Of a DNA stretch of 64,000 nt, positions 19,042 to 26,823 are shown piece after piece. The stretch covers positions 17,711 to 81,710 of the forward strand of contig CACYQZ010000007.1 of NCBI GenBank assembly GCA_902776665.1. Reading direction: 5' to 3'. The notes beneath the pieces were generated by a model. That model made no database searches and was not told the DNA's origin. It saw nothing but the letters and a program-made list of their open reading frames with translations. The DNA is from an uncultured Prevotellaceae bacterium (GTDB taxonomy: Bacteria; Bacteroidota; Bacteroidia; Bacteroidales; Bacteroidaceae). Position 1 is the stretch's first letter. Each line of letters begins with the position of its first letter. The position numbers and the translations under genes were made by a program.

Positions 19042-20349
19042 TTATGCCATTTCTTCAAATGTCTTCTTGATGATGGCAATCGCCTTCTTGATTTCTTCCT
19101 CCGTGATGCAGAGCGGCGGAGCGAAACGGATGATGTCGTCGTGGGTCGGCTTGGCGAGCAGGCCATTTTCCTTCATCTGCAGGCAGATGTCCCACGCGGT
19201 TTTCTTGCCGATGGGCTTCGTCACGATGGCGTTGAGCAGACCGCGACCGCGCACCTCGACGATGAACGGCGACTTGATTTTCTTGATTTCGGCGCGGAAG
19301 AGCTTACCCATTTTCTCGGCATTTTGCACGAGTTTCTCTTCTTTCACCACTTTCAGTGCTTCCACAGCCACGCGAGCAGCCAAGGGGAAGCCGCCGAAGG
19401 TCGAGCCGTGTTCGCCGGGCTTGATGTTGAGCATCACATCGTCGTCGGCCAGGCAAGCCGAAACGGGCAGCACGCCACCGCCAAGTGCTTTTCCCAGCAC
19501 CACGATGTCGGGACGGATGCCGTCGTGCATCGAGCAGAGCATTTTACCCGTGCGAGCGATACCTGTCTGCACCTCGTCGGCGATGAACAGCACGTTGTGC
19601 TTCTTGCAGAGGTCGTAGCATTTCTTCAGATAACCTTCGTCGGGCACGAACACGCCAGCCTCGCCCTGAATCGGCTCAGCAATGAAGGCACAAACCTCTT
19701 TTCCGTGTTCCTTGAGCGCTTTTTCAAGGGCTTTCGGGTCGTTGTAGGGGATGCGGATGAAGCCCGGCGTGAGCGGTCCGTAGTTGGCGAACGAACTCGG
19801 GTCGTCGCTCATCGTGATGACCGTCACCGTGCGACCGTGGAAGTTGCCTTCGCAGCAGATAATCTTGATTTTCTCGTTGGGAATGCGCTTTTTCACAGCA
19901 CCCCAGCGACGAGCCAGTTTCAAGGCGGTTTCAACGCCTTCGGCACCCGTGTTCATCGGCAGAACGCGGTCGTAGCCGAAGAAGTCGTGGATGAATTTCT
20001 CGTACTCGCAGAGCGCGTCGCTGTAGAACGCACGCGAGGTCAGACACAGCACGTTGGCCTGGTCTTTCAGTGCCTTGACAATGCGCGGGTGACAATGTCC
20101 CTGGTTCACAGCCGAATACGACGACAGGAAGTCGAAATACTTCTTTCCCTCGACATCCCAGACATAAATGCCTTTTCCTTTGTGGAGAACTACTGGAAGC
20201 GGATGGTAGTTGTGCGCACCATACTTCTCTTCCAAATCCATGAGTTTCTGACTCTCGGTCTTCACACTCTTCGCCTTCGGAGCGCATTTTCTTGCGCAGG
20301 CTTTTTTTGCAGGCTGTTTAGCTGCAGTTTTGGTTGTCTTTGTAGCCAT
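19042..20349 (-). CDS. rocD: Ornithine--oxo-acid aminotransferase
   Basis: 435 residues, class III PLP aminotransferase. It converts ornithine plus 2-oxoglutarate to glutamate semialdehyde plus glutamate. Features: [66 protein letters not shown], and the PLP lysine in VLGKALGGG. An N-terminal extension of ~30 residues is very rich in Ala and Lys with Cys ([20 protein letters not shown]), longer than usual for RocD and of unknown purpose. Downstream acceptor is PruA. Convergent with arcC. Confidence 0.93.
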   Translation of the reverse strand: MATKTTKTAAKQPAKKACARKCAPKAKSVKTESQKLMDLEEKYGAHNYHPLPVVLHKGKGIYVWDVEGKKYFDFLSSYSAVNQGHCHPRIVKALKDQANVLCLTSRAFYSDALCEYEKFIHDFFGYDRVLPMNTGAEGVETALKLARRWGAVKKRIPNEKIKIICCEGNFHGRTVTVITMSDDPSSFANYGPLTPGFIRIPYNDPKALEKALKEHGKEVCAFIAEPIQGEAGVFVPDEGYLKKCYDLCKKHNVLFIADEVQTGIARTGKMLCSMHDGIRPDIVVLGKALGGGVLPVSACLADDDVMLNIKPGEHGSTFGGFPLAARVAVEALKVVKEEKLVQNAEKMGKLFRAEIKKIKSPFIVEVRGRGLLNAIVTKPIGKKTAWDICLQMKENGLLAKPTHDDIIRFAPPLCITEEEIKKAIAIIKKTFEEMA

Positions 20350-20399
20350 TTTTTAGATTAAAAATTTAGGTTTAATAGTGAAAATGAATAAATTTGCGA

Positions 20400-20407
20400 C
20401 AAAGTTA
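20400..20407 (-). promoter_or_regulatory. Likely -7 box for rocD
   Basis: Minus-strand TAACTTTG, 50 bp before the start; the nearest -33-like TTTG (20430-20433) has a 22-bp spacer, slightly long. Confidence 0.45.
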
Positions 20408-20447
20408 CAAAATTTCCGTGAAAAACATACAAATAATTTCGATTTTT

Positions 20448-20478
20448 TTTGTTTTTCCACCACGAAATTGTACCTTTG
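20448..20478 (+). promoter_or_regulatory. Promoter of the cotH-family gene
   Basis: TTTG at 20448-20451, 19-bp spacer, TACCTTTG at 20471-20478: a full match to the Bacteroidetes housekeeping consensus, 41 bp before the start codon. Confidence 0.75.
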
Positions 20479-20519
20479 CACGCGATTAGACAAATGAAAA
20501 TCTTCAAAATCAAGCGTTT

Positions 20520-23114
20520 ATGAAAAAAGTTTACATAACGACAAAAATCATGGCCCTCGCGATGCTGATCGCCTATCCGTTCACCCAAGTCGATGCAGCA
20601 CAGGCTCCTTCCGATGAAAAACTTGTCATGGTCTATTACGACAATGGTCGTCTCGACGTTTTTCCCGAAGCGGTGGTCGAGTCACGCGAGAACGTGCGCG
20701 GACAACTGCGCATCACGACCGTTTCCGACACTTCGTTCTACTACAATCTGAGTCGCGTCGATTCGGTGGTGGTTCGCACGAAAGACGAAATCAACGGTCG
20801 GTTGGCAAGCATCACGCAGTTGAAGTTCAACAACAAGTACAACGACCAAGTCTATTCTGATGTGTTTGCCGACATCGTGCAAGACAGCATCATCACGGCC
20901 AGCATCGGTGCCATCGGCAAGTGGCTCACGCCGTCGTTCCAGTTGTCGGACGAAAACGCCCGCCTTTATATCGGTCATGAGCGGCAGGAAAGCAAGAAGT
21001 CGCGCCGCAGTTATGCCAACGATGTCTATTACACCGTGGCACAGCCCAATCAGCGATTATTCGCCCAGAAACTCGTGAAGGAAGCGGTCTGGAGCGAGCC
21101 CGTTGGCGAATTCAGCGAAACGCAGGTGGCTCTCAACGCTGGAATGTTCTCGACGAACCTGCCTGGACAGACGGGCGAGGGCTTCGAGCAGATGCTCGAC
21201 GGCAATATTGGGACGATTTTCCACAGCACATGGAACATTTCCGACCCTGACGAGAAGGCAAGAGTCATTGCGACGCACCCCTACCTCAACATCGCATTGC
21301 CCGAGTCGATGCGCTATATCCGCTTCGGCTACACGACGCGAACGACGGGTCAGTATTGGCCTGTTTCGATGACGCTCTCGGCCTCGAACGACGGTCAGAA
21401 CTGGACGGAAATCAAGACGCTGACAACCGCCGACGGTCTGCCAGCAGGTGCCGGCGCAGAGTTTCTGAGCGACGTCATCGACCTCGGTCAGAATTACAGG
21501 CATCTGCGCCTCTTCCTCAATGAAATCGGGCGCAGCGACAGGTTCTATATGGTGTTCGCCGAGTTCCAACTGAAGAAAGCCGTGCGCAACGCCAATCCGC
21601 ACGATGCTGAAATCATCGAACCCGCCGAATATCGCTACCAGATGGAGCCGTTCGGTCGCAACTACCGCGTCCACATCGACTGGCTCGCGGATAAGGCCGA
21701 GAACGTGCCGACGGTGAATATCGACGTGGAGGGTCGCCTGATGATTACGAGCAAAGACTATTATCTCGATGCCGACATCACCATCGACGGCGGTGGCGTA
21801 TTCCCCTCGATGGAAGCAACACCGATGCACATCAAAGGACGCGGAAATTCGTCGTGGCAGAGTTATGGCTATTACTACGACGATTATCAGCCCGTGGACT
21901 ACGGCTATGCCTACAAAAATCCCTATCGCATCAAATTCGACGAGAAACACAAGCCTTTCGGTCTGACAAACGGCAAAAACTGGGTGCTGTTGGCCAATAA
22001 AATCGGGGGCTCGATGCTGTCGAATGCGATTGGCATGAAGGCCGCTTGCCTCGTGGGAACGGAGGGAGCCAACCACATTGTGCCCGTCGAACTCTACATC
22101 AACGGCTACTATTATGGTAACTACAACTTCACCGAGAAAGTAGGCTTGTCGAACAACAGCGTCGAACTCGACGACGAGAGCCGTGCCGCGTTCTTGGAAC
22201 TCGACACGTATTTCGATGAACCCAACCGCTTCCGTTCCAACCCCTACAGCCTGCCGGTGAACATCAAGGAGCCCGAGGATTTCAACGACGAAACCACGAC
22301 ATTGCTGACCAAGGACGATATCGTACTCGATTTCAACGCCTTTATGCAAGCCCTGAAAGACAAAGAAGACATTTCCGACTATGTCGATATTGAGTCGCTG
22401 GCACGTTTCCTGATGGTCAATGAGTTGATTCTCAACCATGAACTGAAGCACCCGAAGAGCACATTCCTCTACAATCCGTCGGTGGGAACGGAAGAGAGCA
22501 AGTTCTTCTTCGGTCCCGTTTGGGACCTCGACTGGGCATTCGGCTACGAGGATTCATACAGCACTTCAAGGACTTATTTCCAAGTCGGTGCCACGACCGA
22601 CTACTATACTTCGACCACGATGGCGGCCAAGTCGTTCATCCACGACCTGCGCTTTGTCAGCGAGAAACTCGACAGGGAATATTACGCCGTTTGGAAGCGA
22701 TTCATGGAGCATCAGTTGGAGGAACTCATCGAGTTCTGCGACGACTATTACGCCTACGCACGGCCTTCACTCGAGCACAACGCCAACGGCAGCTATAGTG
22801 TTTACGACGGCACCGACTACCAGCGTTCGACCGAAAATGCCAAGAAATGGCTGCGTCAGCGTGCGAGTTTCATCTATTCCAATCTGACGACCTACGATGT
22901 GCCCGACGACGACCCGATCATCGACAATTTCGACGATGAGGGCGATGTCAGCGGTGTGGAAATCAATACGAAGGAAGAGCCCGAAAGAACACAGGTCGAT
23001 GTCTATGACATCAACGGACGGCTCGTGAAGCGCGGTGTGTCGGTGTTCGACCTGCGCACAGGCTTGAAACCAGGTATTTATATCGTGAACGGTAAAAAGA
23101 TGGTGATTAAGTAA
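20520..23114 (+). CDS. CotH-family protein, exported, with discoidin-like domain and C-terminal sorting-type tail
   Basis: 864 residues with a signal peptide cut near VDAAQA. Order: unassigned N-terminal region (~30-180), F5/8 discoidin-like sandwich (~195-365; NDGQNWTEIKTLT), then the CotH kinase-like domain (~400-780). CotH features are KGRGNSSW, NPYRIKFDEKHKPFGLTNGK, KNWVLLANK, GYYYGNYNFTEKVG and GPVWDLDWAFGYE, the last carrying the acidic metal-site residues of the family. The final ~70 residues (VDVYDINGRLVKRGV...LKPGIYIVNGKKMVIK) look like a type A T9SS C-terminal sorting domain. CotH proteins phosphorylate proteins in spore coats; the role in Bacteroidales is not settled. Has its own promoter; argS follows after 12 bp. 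Confidence 0.85.
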   Translation: MKKVYITTKIMALAMLIAYPFTQVDAAQAPSDEKLVMVYYDNGRLDVFPEAVVESRENVRGQLRITTVSDTSFYYNLSRVDSVVVRTKDEINGRLASITQLKFNNKYNDQVYSDVFADIVQDSIITASIGAIGKWLTPSFQLSDENARLYIGHERQESKKSRRSYANDVYYTVAQPNQRLFAQKLVKEAVWSEPVGEFSETQVALNAGMFSTNLPGQTGEGFEQMLDGNIGTIFHSTWNISDPDEKARVIATHPYLNIALPESMRYIRFGYTTRTTGQYWPVSMTLSASNDGQNWTEIKTLTTADGLPAGAGAEFLSDVIDLGQNYRHLRLFLNEIGRSDRFYMVFAEFQLKKAVRNANPHDAEIIEPAEYRYQMEPFGRNYRVHIDWLADKAENVPTVNIDVEGRLMITSKDYYLDADITIDGGGVFPSMEATPMHIKGRGNSSWQSYGYYYDDYQPVDYGYAYKNPYRIKFDEKHKPFGLTNGKNWVLLANKIGGSMLSNAIGMKAACLVGTEGANHIVPVELYINGYYYGNYNFTEKVGLSNNSVELDDESRAAFLELDTYFDEPNRFRSNPYSLPVNIKEPEDFNDETTTLLTKDDIVLDFNAFMQALKDKEDISDYVDIESLARFLMVNELILNHELKHPKSTFLYNPSVGTEESKFFFGPVWDLDWAFGYEDSYSTSRTYFQVGATTDYYTSTTMAAKSFIHDLRFVSEKLDREYYAVWKRFMEHQLEELIEFCDDYYAYARPSLEHNANGSYSVYDGTDYQRSTENAKKWLRQRASFIYSNLTTYDVPDDDPIIDNFDDEGDVSGVEINTKEEPERTQVDVYDINGRLVKRGVSVFDLRTGLKPGIYIVNGKKMVIK

Positions 23115-23126
23115 TTTTTCCGAAAA

Positions 23127-24929
23127 ATGAAGATTGAACAGCAGATTGTGGGCGGCGTGATGGCCGCAGTGAAAGAATTATACGGCGCAGAAGTAGCCGA
23201 AAGTCAAGTACAATTGCAGAAAACGCGCAGCGAATTCGAGGGAAACCTCACGGTGGTGGTGTTTCCGTTCGTGAAAATGGCGCGGAAAAGTCCCGAACAA
23301 ACCGCCGAAGACATCGGAAAATGGCTCGTGGAACACGAAATGTGGGGCAATGTGAAAGGCATCGTCAGCCGCTACAACGTCGTGAAAGGCTTTTTGAACC
23401 TCGTTGTTGCGCCCCAAGCGTGGTTGCAACTGCTCAAAGACATCGACCAAGACGACAAATTCGGTTATAAAGCCCCGTCGGAGTCTGAGGCTCTCTGTAT
23501 GATTGAATATTCCTCGCCCAACACCAACAAACCGCTGCACCTCGGCCACGTTAGAAACAACTTGCTCGGTTGGTCGCTGGCGAAAATTATGGAGGCCAAC
23601 GGCTGGAAAGTAGTAAAAACGAACATCGTCAACGACCGCGGCATCCACATCTGCAAGTCGATGCTCGCGTGGCAGAAATGGGGCAACGGCGAAACGCCCG
23701 AGTCGAGCGGCAAGAAAGGCGACCACCTCATCGGCGACTACTATGTGCTCTTCGACAAGCACTATCGCGAGGAAATCAAGCAACTCGTGGCCGGCGGAAT
23801 GGACGAGGAACAGGCGAAACTCGAAGCACCGCTCATCAAGGAAGCCCGCGAAATGCTCGTGAAATGGGAGCAGAACGACCCCGAAGTGCGCAATTTGTGG
23901 AAAATGATGAACGACTGGGTCTATACTGGTTTTGACGAGACCTACAAGGCACTCGGCGTGTCGTTCGACAAGATTTACTACGAGTCGGAAACCTATCTCG
24001 CAGGCAAGAAAAAGGTCGAGGAAGGGCTCGAAAAAGGCCTTTTCTTCCGCAAGGACGACGGCTCGGTCTGGGCTGACTTTACTGACGAGGGTCTCGACCA
24101 GAAACTCTTGCTGCGCAGCGATGGCACCAGCGTTTATATGACGCAGGACATCGGCACGGCGCAGATGCGTTTCGAGGACTATCCCATCGACAAGATGATT
24201 TACGTCGTGGGCAACGAACAAAACTACCATTTTCAGGTGCTTTCGTTGCTGCTCGACCGCCTCGGATTCAAGTGGGGCAAGGAACTCGTGCATTTCTCTT
24301 ACGGAATGGTCGAACTGCCCAACGGCAAGATGAAATCGCGTGAGGGAACGGTTGTTGATGCCGATGAACTCGTGGCAACAATGATCAGCGATGCACGTCA
24401 GATGAGCGAGGACAAGGTGAACAAGCTCGAAGGCATCAGCGACGAAGAACGCAATGAAATCGCCCGAATCGTGGGTATGGGTGCCCTGAAATACTTCATT
24501 CTGAAGGTCGATGCGCGGAAAAATATGCTCTTCAACCCCGAAGAATCCATCGATTTCAATGGAAACACGGGTCCGTTCATTCAATACACCCACGCTCGAA
24601 TCCGCTCGATTTTAAGAAAAGCCGGCGACAATATTCAATGTTCAATGTTCAATGTTCAATTGAACGAAAAAGAAGTTGCCCTCATCCAAAAACTCAACGA
24701 GTTCCCCGTCGTCGTCGAGCAGGCTGGCAAGGACTATTCGCCCTCGGGCATCGCCAACTACTGCTACGAACTGACGAAGGAATTCAACCAGTTCTACCAC
24801 GACTACAGCATTCTCAATGCCGAGAGCGAAGAAGCGAAGCAAGTCCGCCTGATGATTGCCCGCAACGTCGCCAAAACGCTGAAAAATGGTATGGCGCTGC
24901 TCGGAATCGAAGTTCCAGAGCGAATGTAA
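23127..24929 (+). CDS. argS: Arginyl-tRNA synthetase
   Basis: 600 residues, class I synthetase. The N-terminal Add1-like domain is present. The HIGH-type motif is in SSPNTNKPLHLGHVRNNLLG, the KMSK-equivalent in ELPNGKMKSREGTVVDADEL, and a DALR anticodon-binding domain is at the C-terminus (GNTGPFIQYTHARIRSIL onward). A short segment between the catalytic and DALR domains (NIQCSMFNVQLNEK) is encoded by a TTCAATG repeat that is not family-conserved. The stop is one base before the DUF559 cassette. Confidence 0.96.
   Translation: MKIEQQIVGGVMAAVKELYGAEVAESQVQLQKTRSEFEGNLTVVVFPFVKMARKSPEQTAEDIGKWLVEHEMWGNVKGIVSRYNVVKGFLNLVVAPQAWLQLLKDIDQDDKFGYKAPSESEALCMIEYSSPNTNKPLHLGHVRNNLLGWSLAKIMEANGWKVVKTNIVNDRGIHICKSMLAWQKWGNGETPESSGKKGDHLIGDYYVLFDKHYREEIKQLVAGGMDEEQAKLEAPLIKEAREMLVKWEQNDPEVRNLWKMMNDWVYTGFDETYKALGVSFDKIYYESETYLAGKKKVEEGLEKGLFFRKDDGSVWADFTDEGLDQKLLLRSDGTSVYMTQDIGTAQMRFEDYPIDKMIYVVGNEQNYHFQVLSLLLDRLGFKWGKELVHFSYGMVELPNGKMKSREGTVVDADELVATMISDARQMSEDKVNKLEGISDEERNEIARIVGMGALKYFILKVDARKNMLFNPEESIDFNGNTGPFIQYTHARIRSILRKAGDNIQCSMFNVQLNEKEVALIQKLNEFPVVVEQAGKDYSPSGIANYCYELTKEFNQFYHDYSILNAESEEAKQVRLMIARNVAKTLKNGMALLGIEVPERM
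24634..24661 (+). repeat. Four 7-bp units (TTCAATG) inside argS
   Basis: TTCAATG x3 then TTCAATT, in frame, translated within the linker before the anticodon-binding domain. The same unit appears between sufC and sufD (about 54601-54616). Confidence 0.7.
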
Positions 24930-24930
24930 A

Positions 24931-24964
24931 GCCCCACCCCAACCCTCCCCGAAAGGGGAGGGAG
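24931..24964 (+). repeat. Left terminal inverted repeat of DUF559 cassette
   Basis: 34 bp; contains an 8-bp perfect stem with a GAAA tetraloop at 24943-24962. Confidence 0.8.
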
Positions 24965-24979
24965 CAGACAAAAACAGTT

Positions 24980-25789
24980 ATGTATATCTACGAAACTGGT
25001 AATGAGAATTATCATCTTCTCAAAGAGTTTGCCGAACATCATCGCAAGCATCCCACTGAGGCCGAGCAGGTTTTATGGTATTTCCTAAGAAACAAAAACC
25101 TTGATGCCAAGTTTCGAAGACAACACATCATTGGCAATTACATTGCAGACTTTGTCTGTTTACACCATCAATTGATTATTGAAATTGACGGGGGGTATCA
25201 TCTTGAAGGAACGCAGATTGTTAAAGACAATGAGAGAACAGAACAATTAGAAGATTTAGGGTTTAGCGTTGTTAGATTTACAAACGAAGAAGTTTTGAAC
25301 GATACCAAACGAGTTATGAGTGAAATACAAAAAGCAATGAATGGAGTTGGAAAGTCTCCCTCCCCCTTTGGGGAGGGTCGGGGTGGGGCCTCCGCCTGGG
25401 CCGTCGATGCCGCTTGTTCGGGCAATCCCGGACAGATGGAATATCAAGGCATCGACCTTGCGACGGGCGAACAAGTGTTCCATTTCGGCCCCGTTTTCGG
25501 AACGAACAACATCGGCGAGTTTCTGGCGATTGTCCACGCCCTCGCATTGATGGAACAGCGCGGAATCACCGATAAAATCATCTATTCCGACAGTTTCACG
25601 GCGATGACGTGGGTTCATAAAAAACATTGCAAGACGAAACTTGAGCGCAATCCCAAAACAGAAAAAGTGTTGGATTTAGTCCGCCGTGCCGAGCAATGGC
25701 TTCGCGTCCATCCCGTCCGCGTCCCCATCATTCAATGGGAAACGAAACTCTGGGGAGAAATTCCTGCCGATTTCGGGCGGAAAAAGTAG
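24980..25789 (+). CDS. DUF559 endonuclease-fold protein fused in frame to ribonuclease H domain
   Basis: 269 residues from the ATG at 24980. Residues ~1-122 are DUF559, a Vsr/PD-(D/E)XK-like nuclease family: TEAEQVLWYFLRNKNLDAKF, RRQHIIGNYIADFVC (catalytic-type Asp), IIEIDGGYH (Glu/Asp pair), VRFTNEEVLND. Residues ~123-137 are the translated right inverted repeat (SPSPFGEGRGGAS). Residues ~138-269 are the RNase H domain found in Bacteroidetes RNase HI, with all four acidic residues visible: VDAACSGNPG, TNNIGEFLAIVHAL, IIYSDSFTAM, WGEIPADFGRK. The N-terminal hybrid-binding domain usually preceding it is absent. No stop or new start separates the parts, so a fusion is predicted; processing or alternative starts are possible. 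Confidence 0.75.
   Translation: MYIYETGNENYHLLKEFAEHHRKHPTEAEQVLWYFLRNKNLDAKFRRQHIIGNYIADFVCLHHQLIIEIDGGYHLEGTQIVKDNERTEQLEDLGFSVVRFTNEEVLNDTKRVMSEIQKAMNGVGKSPSPFGEGRGGASAWAVDAACSGNPGQMEYQGIDLATGEQVFHFGPVFGTNNIGEFLAIVHALALMEQRGITDKIIYSDSFTAMTWVHKKHCKTKLERNPKTEKVLDLVRRAEQWLRVHPVRVPIIQWETKLWGEIPADFGRKK
25356..25389 (-). repeat. Right terminal inverted repeat of DUF559 cassette
   Basis: Inverted copy of 24931-24964 with ~3 mismatches. It is read through as codons linking the DUF559 and RNase H parts. Confidence 0.8.
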
Positions 25790-25795
25790 TGCTAA

Positions 25796-26803
25796 CTATT
25801 TCTTATAATAGCTGATGATGTTGCTGCCAAAACCTTGCTGCAAAAAAAGCGTGGCATTCGGGGGGAGTAGGGGAGCAGGTGTAGAACTGTCTGCCGTCAA
25901 ATGGAAGCCATCGGCTGTTTCAACCCTGATTTCGTCCCAAAGGTCTTGGTCGATGAACGATTGAAGCGTTTCCCTGCCGCCCTCGACGATGAGCGACTGC
26001 AGTTGTCGCTCGCGACATTCGCGGAAAAGTTCTTCAAAGGTCCCGACTCTAATCTTTCCTCGCTCTTCCTTCCTCGCTCCTCCTTCCTCGAATCTCGTTC
26101 CTCGTTCCTCGCTCCTCGACAAAACAAACCGCACGGGCGACTTGCCGCACCACTCACGCACATTCAACTGCGGATGCTCGCGCTCGTCGGTGACGCGACC
26201 CACGAGAATGGCATCTTCCTCGGCACGGAGTTTGTGGACGAGCATTTTTGTGAACGGCGTGGAGATGGCGAGCGGTTTTCCGTCGCGGTCGATGAAACCG
26301 TCGGCGGTCTGCGCCCATTTCAAGATGATGTAGGGCCGATTATTCTGGTGAAACGTGAAAAAACGACGGTTCAACCACCGACATTCCGCTTCGAGCACGC
26401 CCACTGTCACGTCGATGCCAGCGTTGCGCAGTTGTTCGATGCCGCGTCCCTGCACCTCGGCGAAAGGGTCGATGCAACCCACGACGACGCGCCGAATGCC
26501 TTTTCGGACAATCAAATCGCTGCACGGTGGTGTTTTTCCGTGGTGCGAACAAGGTTCGAGCGACACGTAAAGCGTGGCCTGCGGAAGCAGTTTTTCGTCG
26601 TCGGTTTTTACGGAGGCAAAGGCATTCACCTCGGCGTGACCTTCGCCACAGCGCACGTGGTAGCCCTCGCCGATGATCCTGCCGTCGGCCACAATCACGC
26701 AACCCACCATCGGGTTCGGGCGCGACAAATTCCGACCGCATTTCGCCAGTTGAATGCAGCGTCGCATGAATTTTTCGTCGAGCGCGATTTGGTTTTTATC
26801 CAT
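25796..26803 (-). CDS. ribD: Bifunctional riboflavin-biosynthesis deaminase/reductase
   Basis: 335 residues. N-terminal cytidine-deaminase-like domain: PNPMVGCVIV, GEGHAEVNAF and SLEPCSHHGKTPPC supply the zinc His/Cys/Cys. C-terminal pyrimidine reductase: RPYIILKWAQTADGFI, SLIVEGGRETLQSF. It deaminates and reduces the GTP-cyclohydrolase II product in riboflavin synthesis. Between them, about 25 residues rich in Arg and Glu (SEERGTRFEEGGARKEERGK) are encoded by a 7-bp CT/GA repeat, not by conserved sequence. Convergent with the RNase H fusion (6 bp) and divergent from prmC (20 bp). Confidence 0.95.
   Translation of the reverse strand: MDKNQIALDEKFMRRCIQLAKCGRNLSRPNPMVGCVIVADGRIIGEGYHVRCGEGHAEVNAFASVKTDDEKLLPQATLYVSLEPCSHHGKTPPCSDLIVRKGIRRVVVGCIDPFAEVQGRGIEQLRNAGIDVTVGVLEAECRWLNRRFFTFHQNNRPYIILKWAQTADGFIDRDGKPLAISTPFTKMLVHKLRAEEDAILVGRVTDEREHPQLNVREWCGKSPVRFVLSRSEERGTRFEEGGARKEERGKIRVGTFEELFRECRERQLQSLIVEGGRETLQSFIDQDLWDEIRVETADGFHLTADSSTPAPLLPPNATLFLQQGFGSNIISYYKK
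26052..26121 (-). repeat. 7-bp-period CT-rich repeat inside ribD
   Basis: About ten units of the type CTCGCTC, CTCCTTC, CTCGTTC in strict 7-bp register, read in ribD as an Arg/Glu-rich stretch. It lies in the loop region of the reductase domain. Confidence 0.75.
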
Positions 26804-26819
26804 TTTTTTCGTATTTTTG
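26788..26819 (+). promoter_or_regulatory. Promoter of prmC-recX-comF, nearly abutting the start codon
   Basis: TTTG at 26788-26791, 20-bp spacer, TATTTTTG at 26812-26819. The predicted transcription start falls on or next to the prmC ATG at 26824, so the message would be leaderless or nearly so. The -33 box lies inside the 5' end of ribD. Confidence 0.7.
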
Positions 26820-26823
26820 CAGC

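Larger units (their letters stand above)
24931..25389 (+). mobile_element. Small cassette with hairpin terminal inverted repeats carrying a DUF559 nuclease
   Basis: A 459-bp segment begins with GCCCCACCCCAACCCTCCCC (24931) and ends with its near-exact inverted copy (25356-25389). The 34-bp ends differ at about three positions. Each end is itself a hairpin (CCCTCCCC-GAAA-GGGGAGGG on the left). The interior is visibly AT-richer than the neighbours and encodes one DUF559 protein. The left end starts one base after the argS stop, and the right end runs in frame into an RNase H gene. No transposase is present and no target duplication could be recognised. Confidence 0.7.

Noticed and set aside
24638-24979. 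N-terminal extension of the DUF559-RNase H frame into argS
   Set aside because: The overlapping stretch is out-of-frame argS plus translated inverted repeat; the DUF559 family start fits the ATG at 24980.
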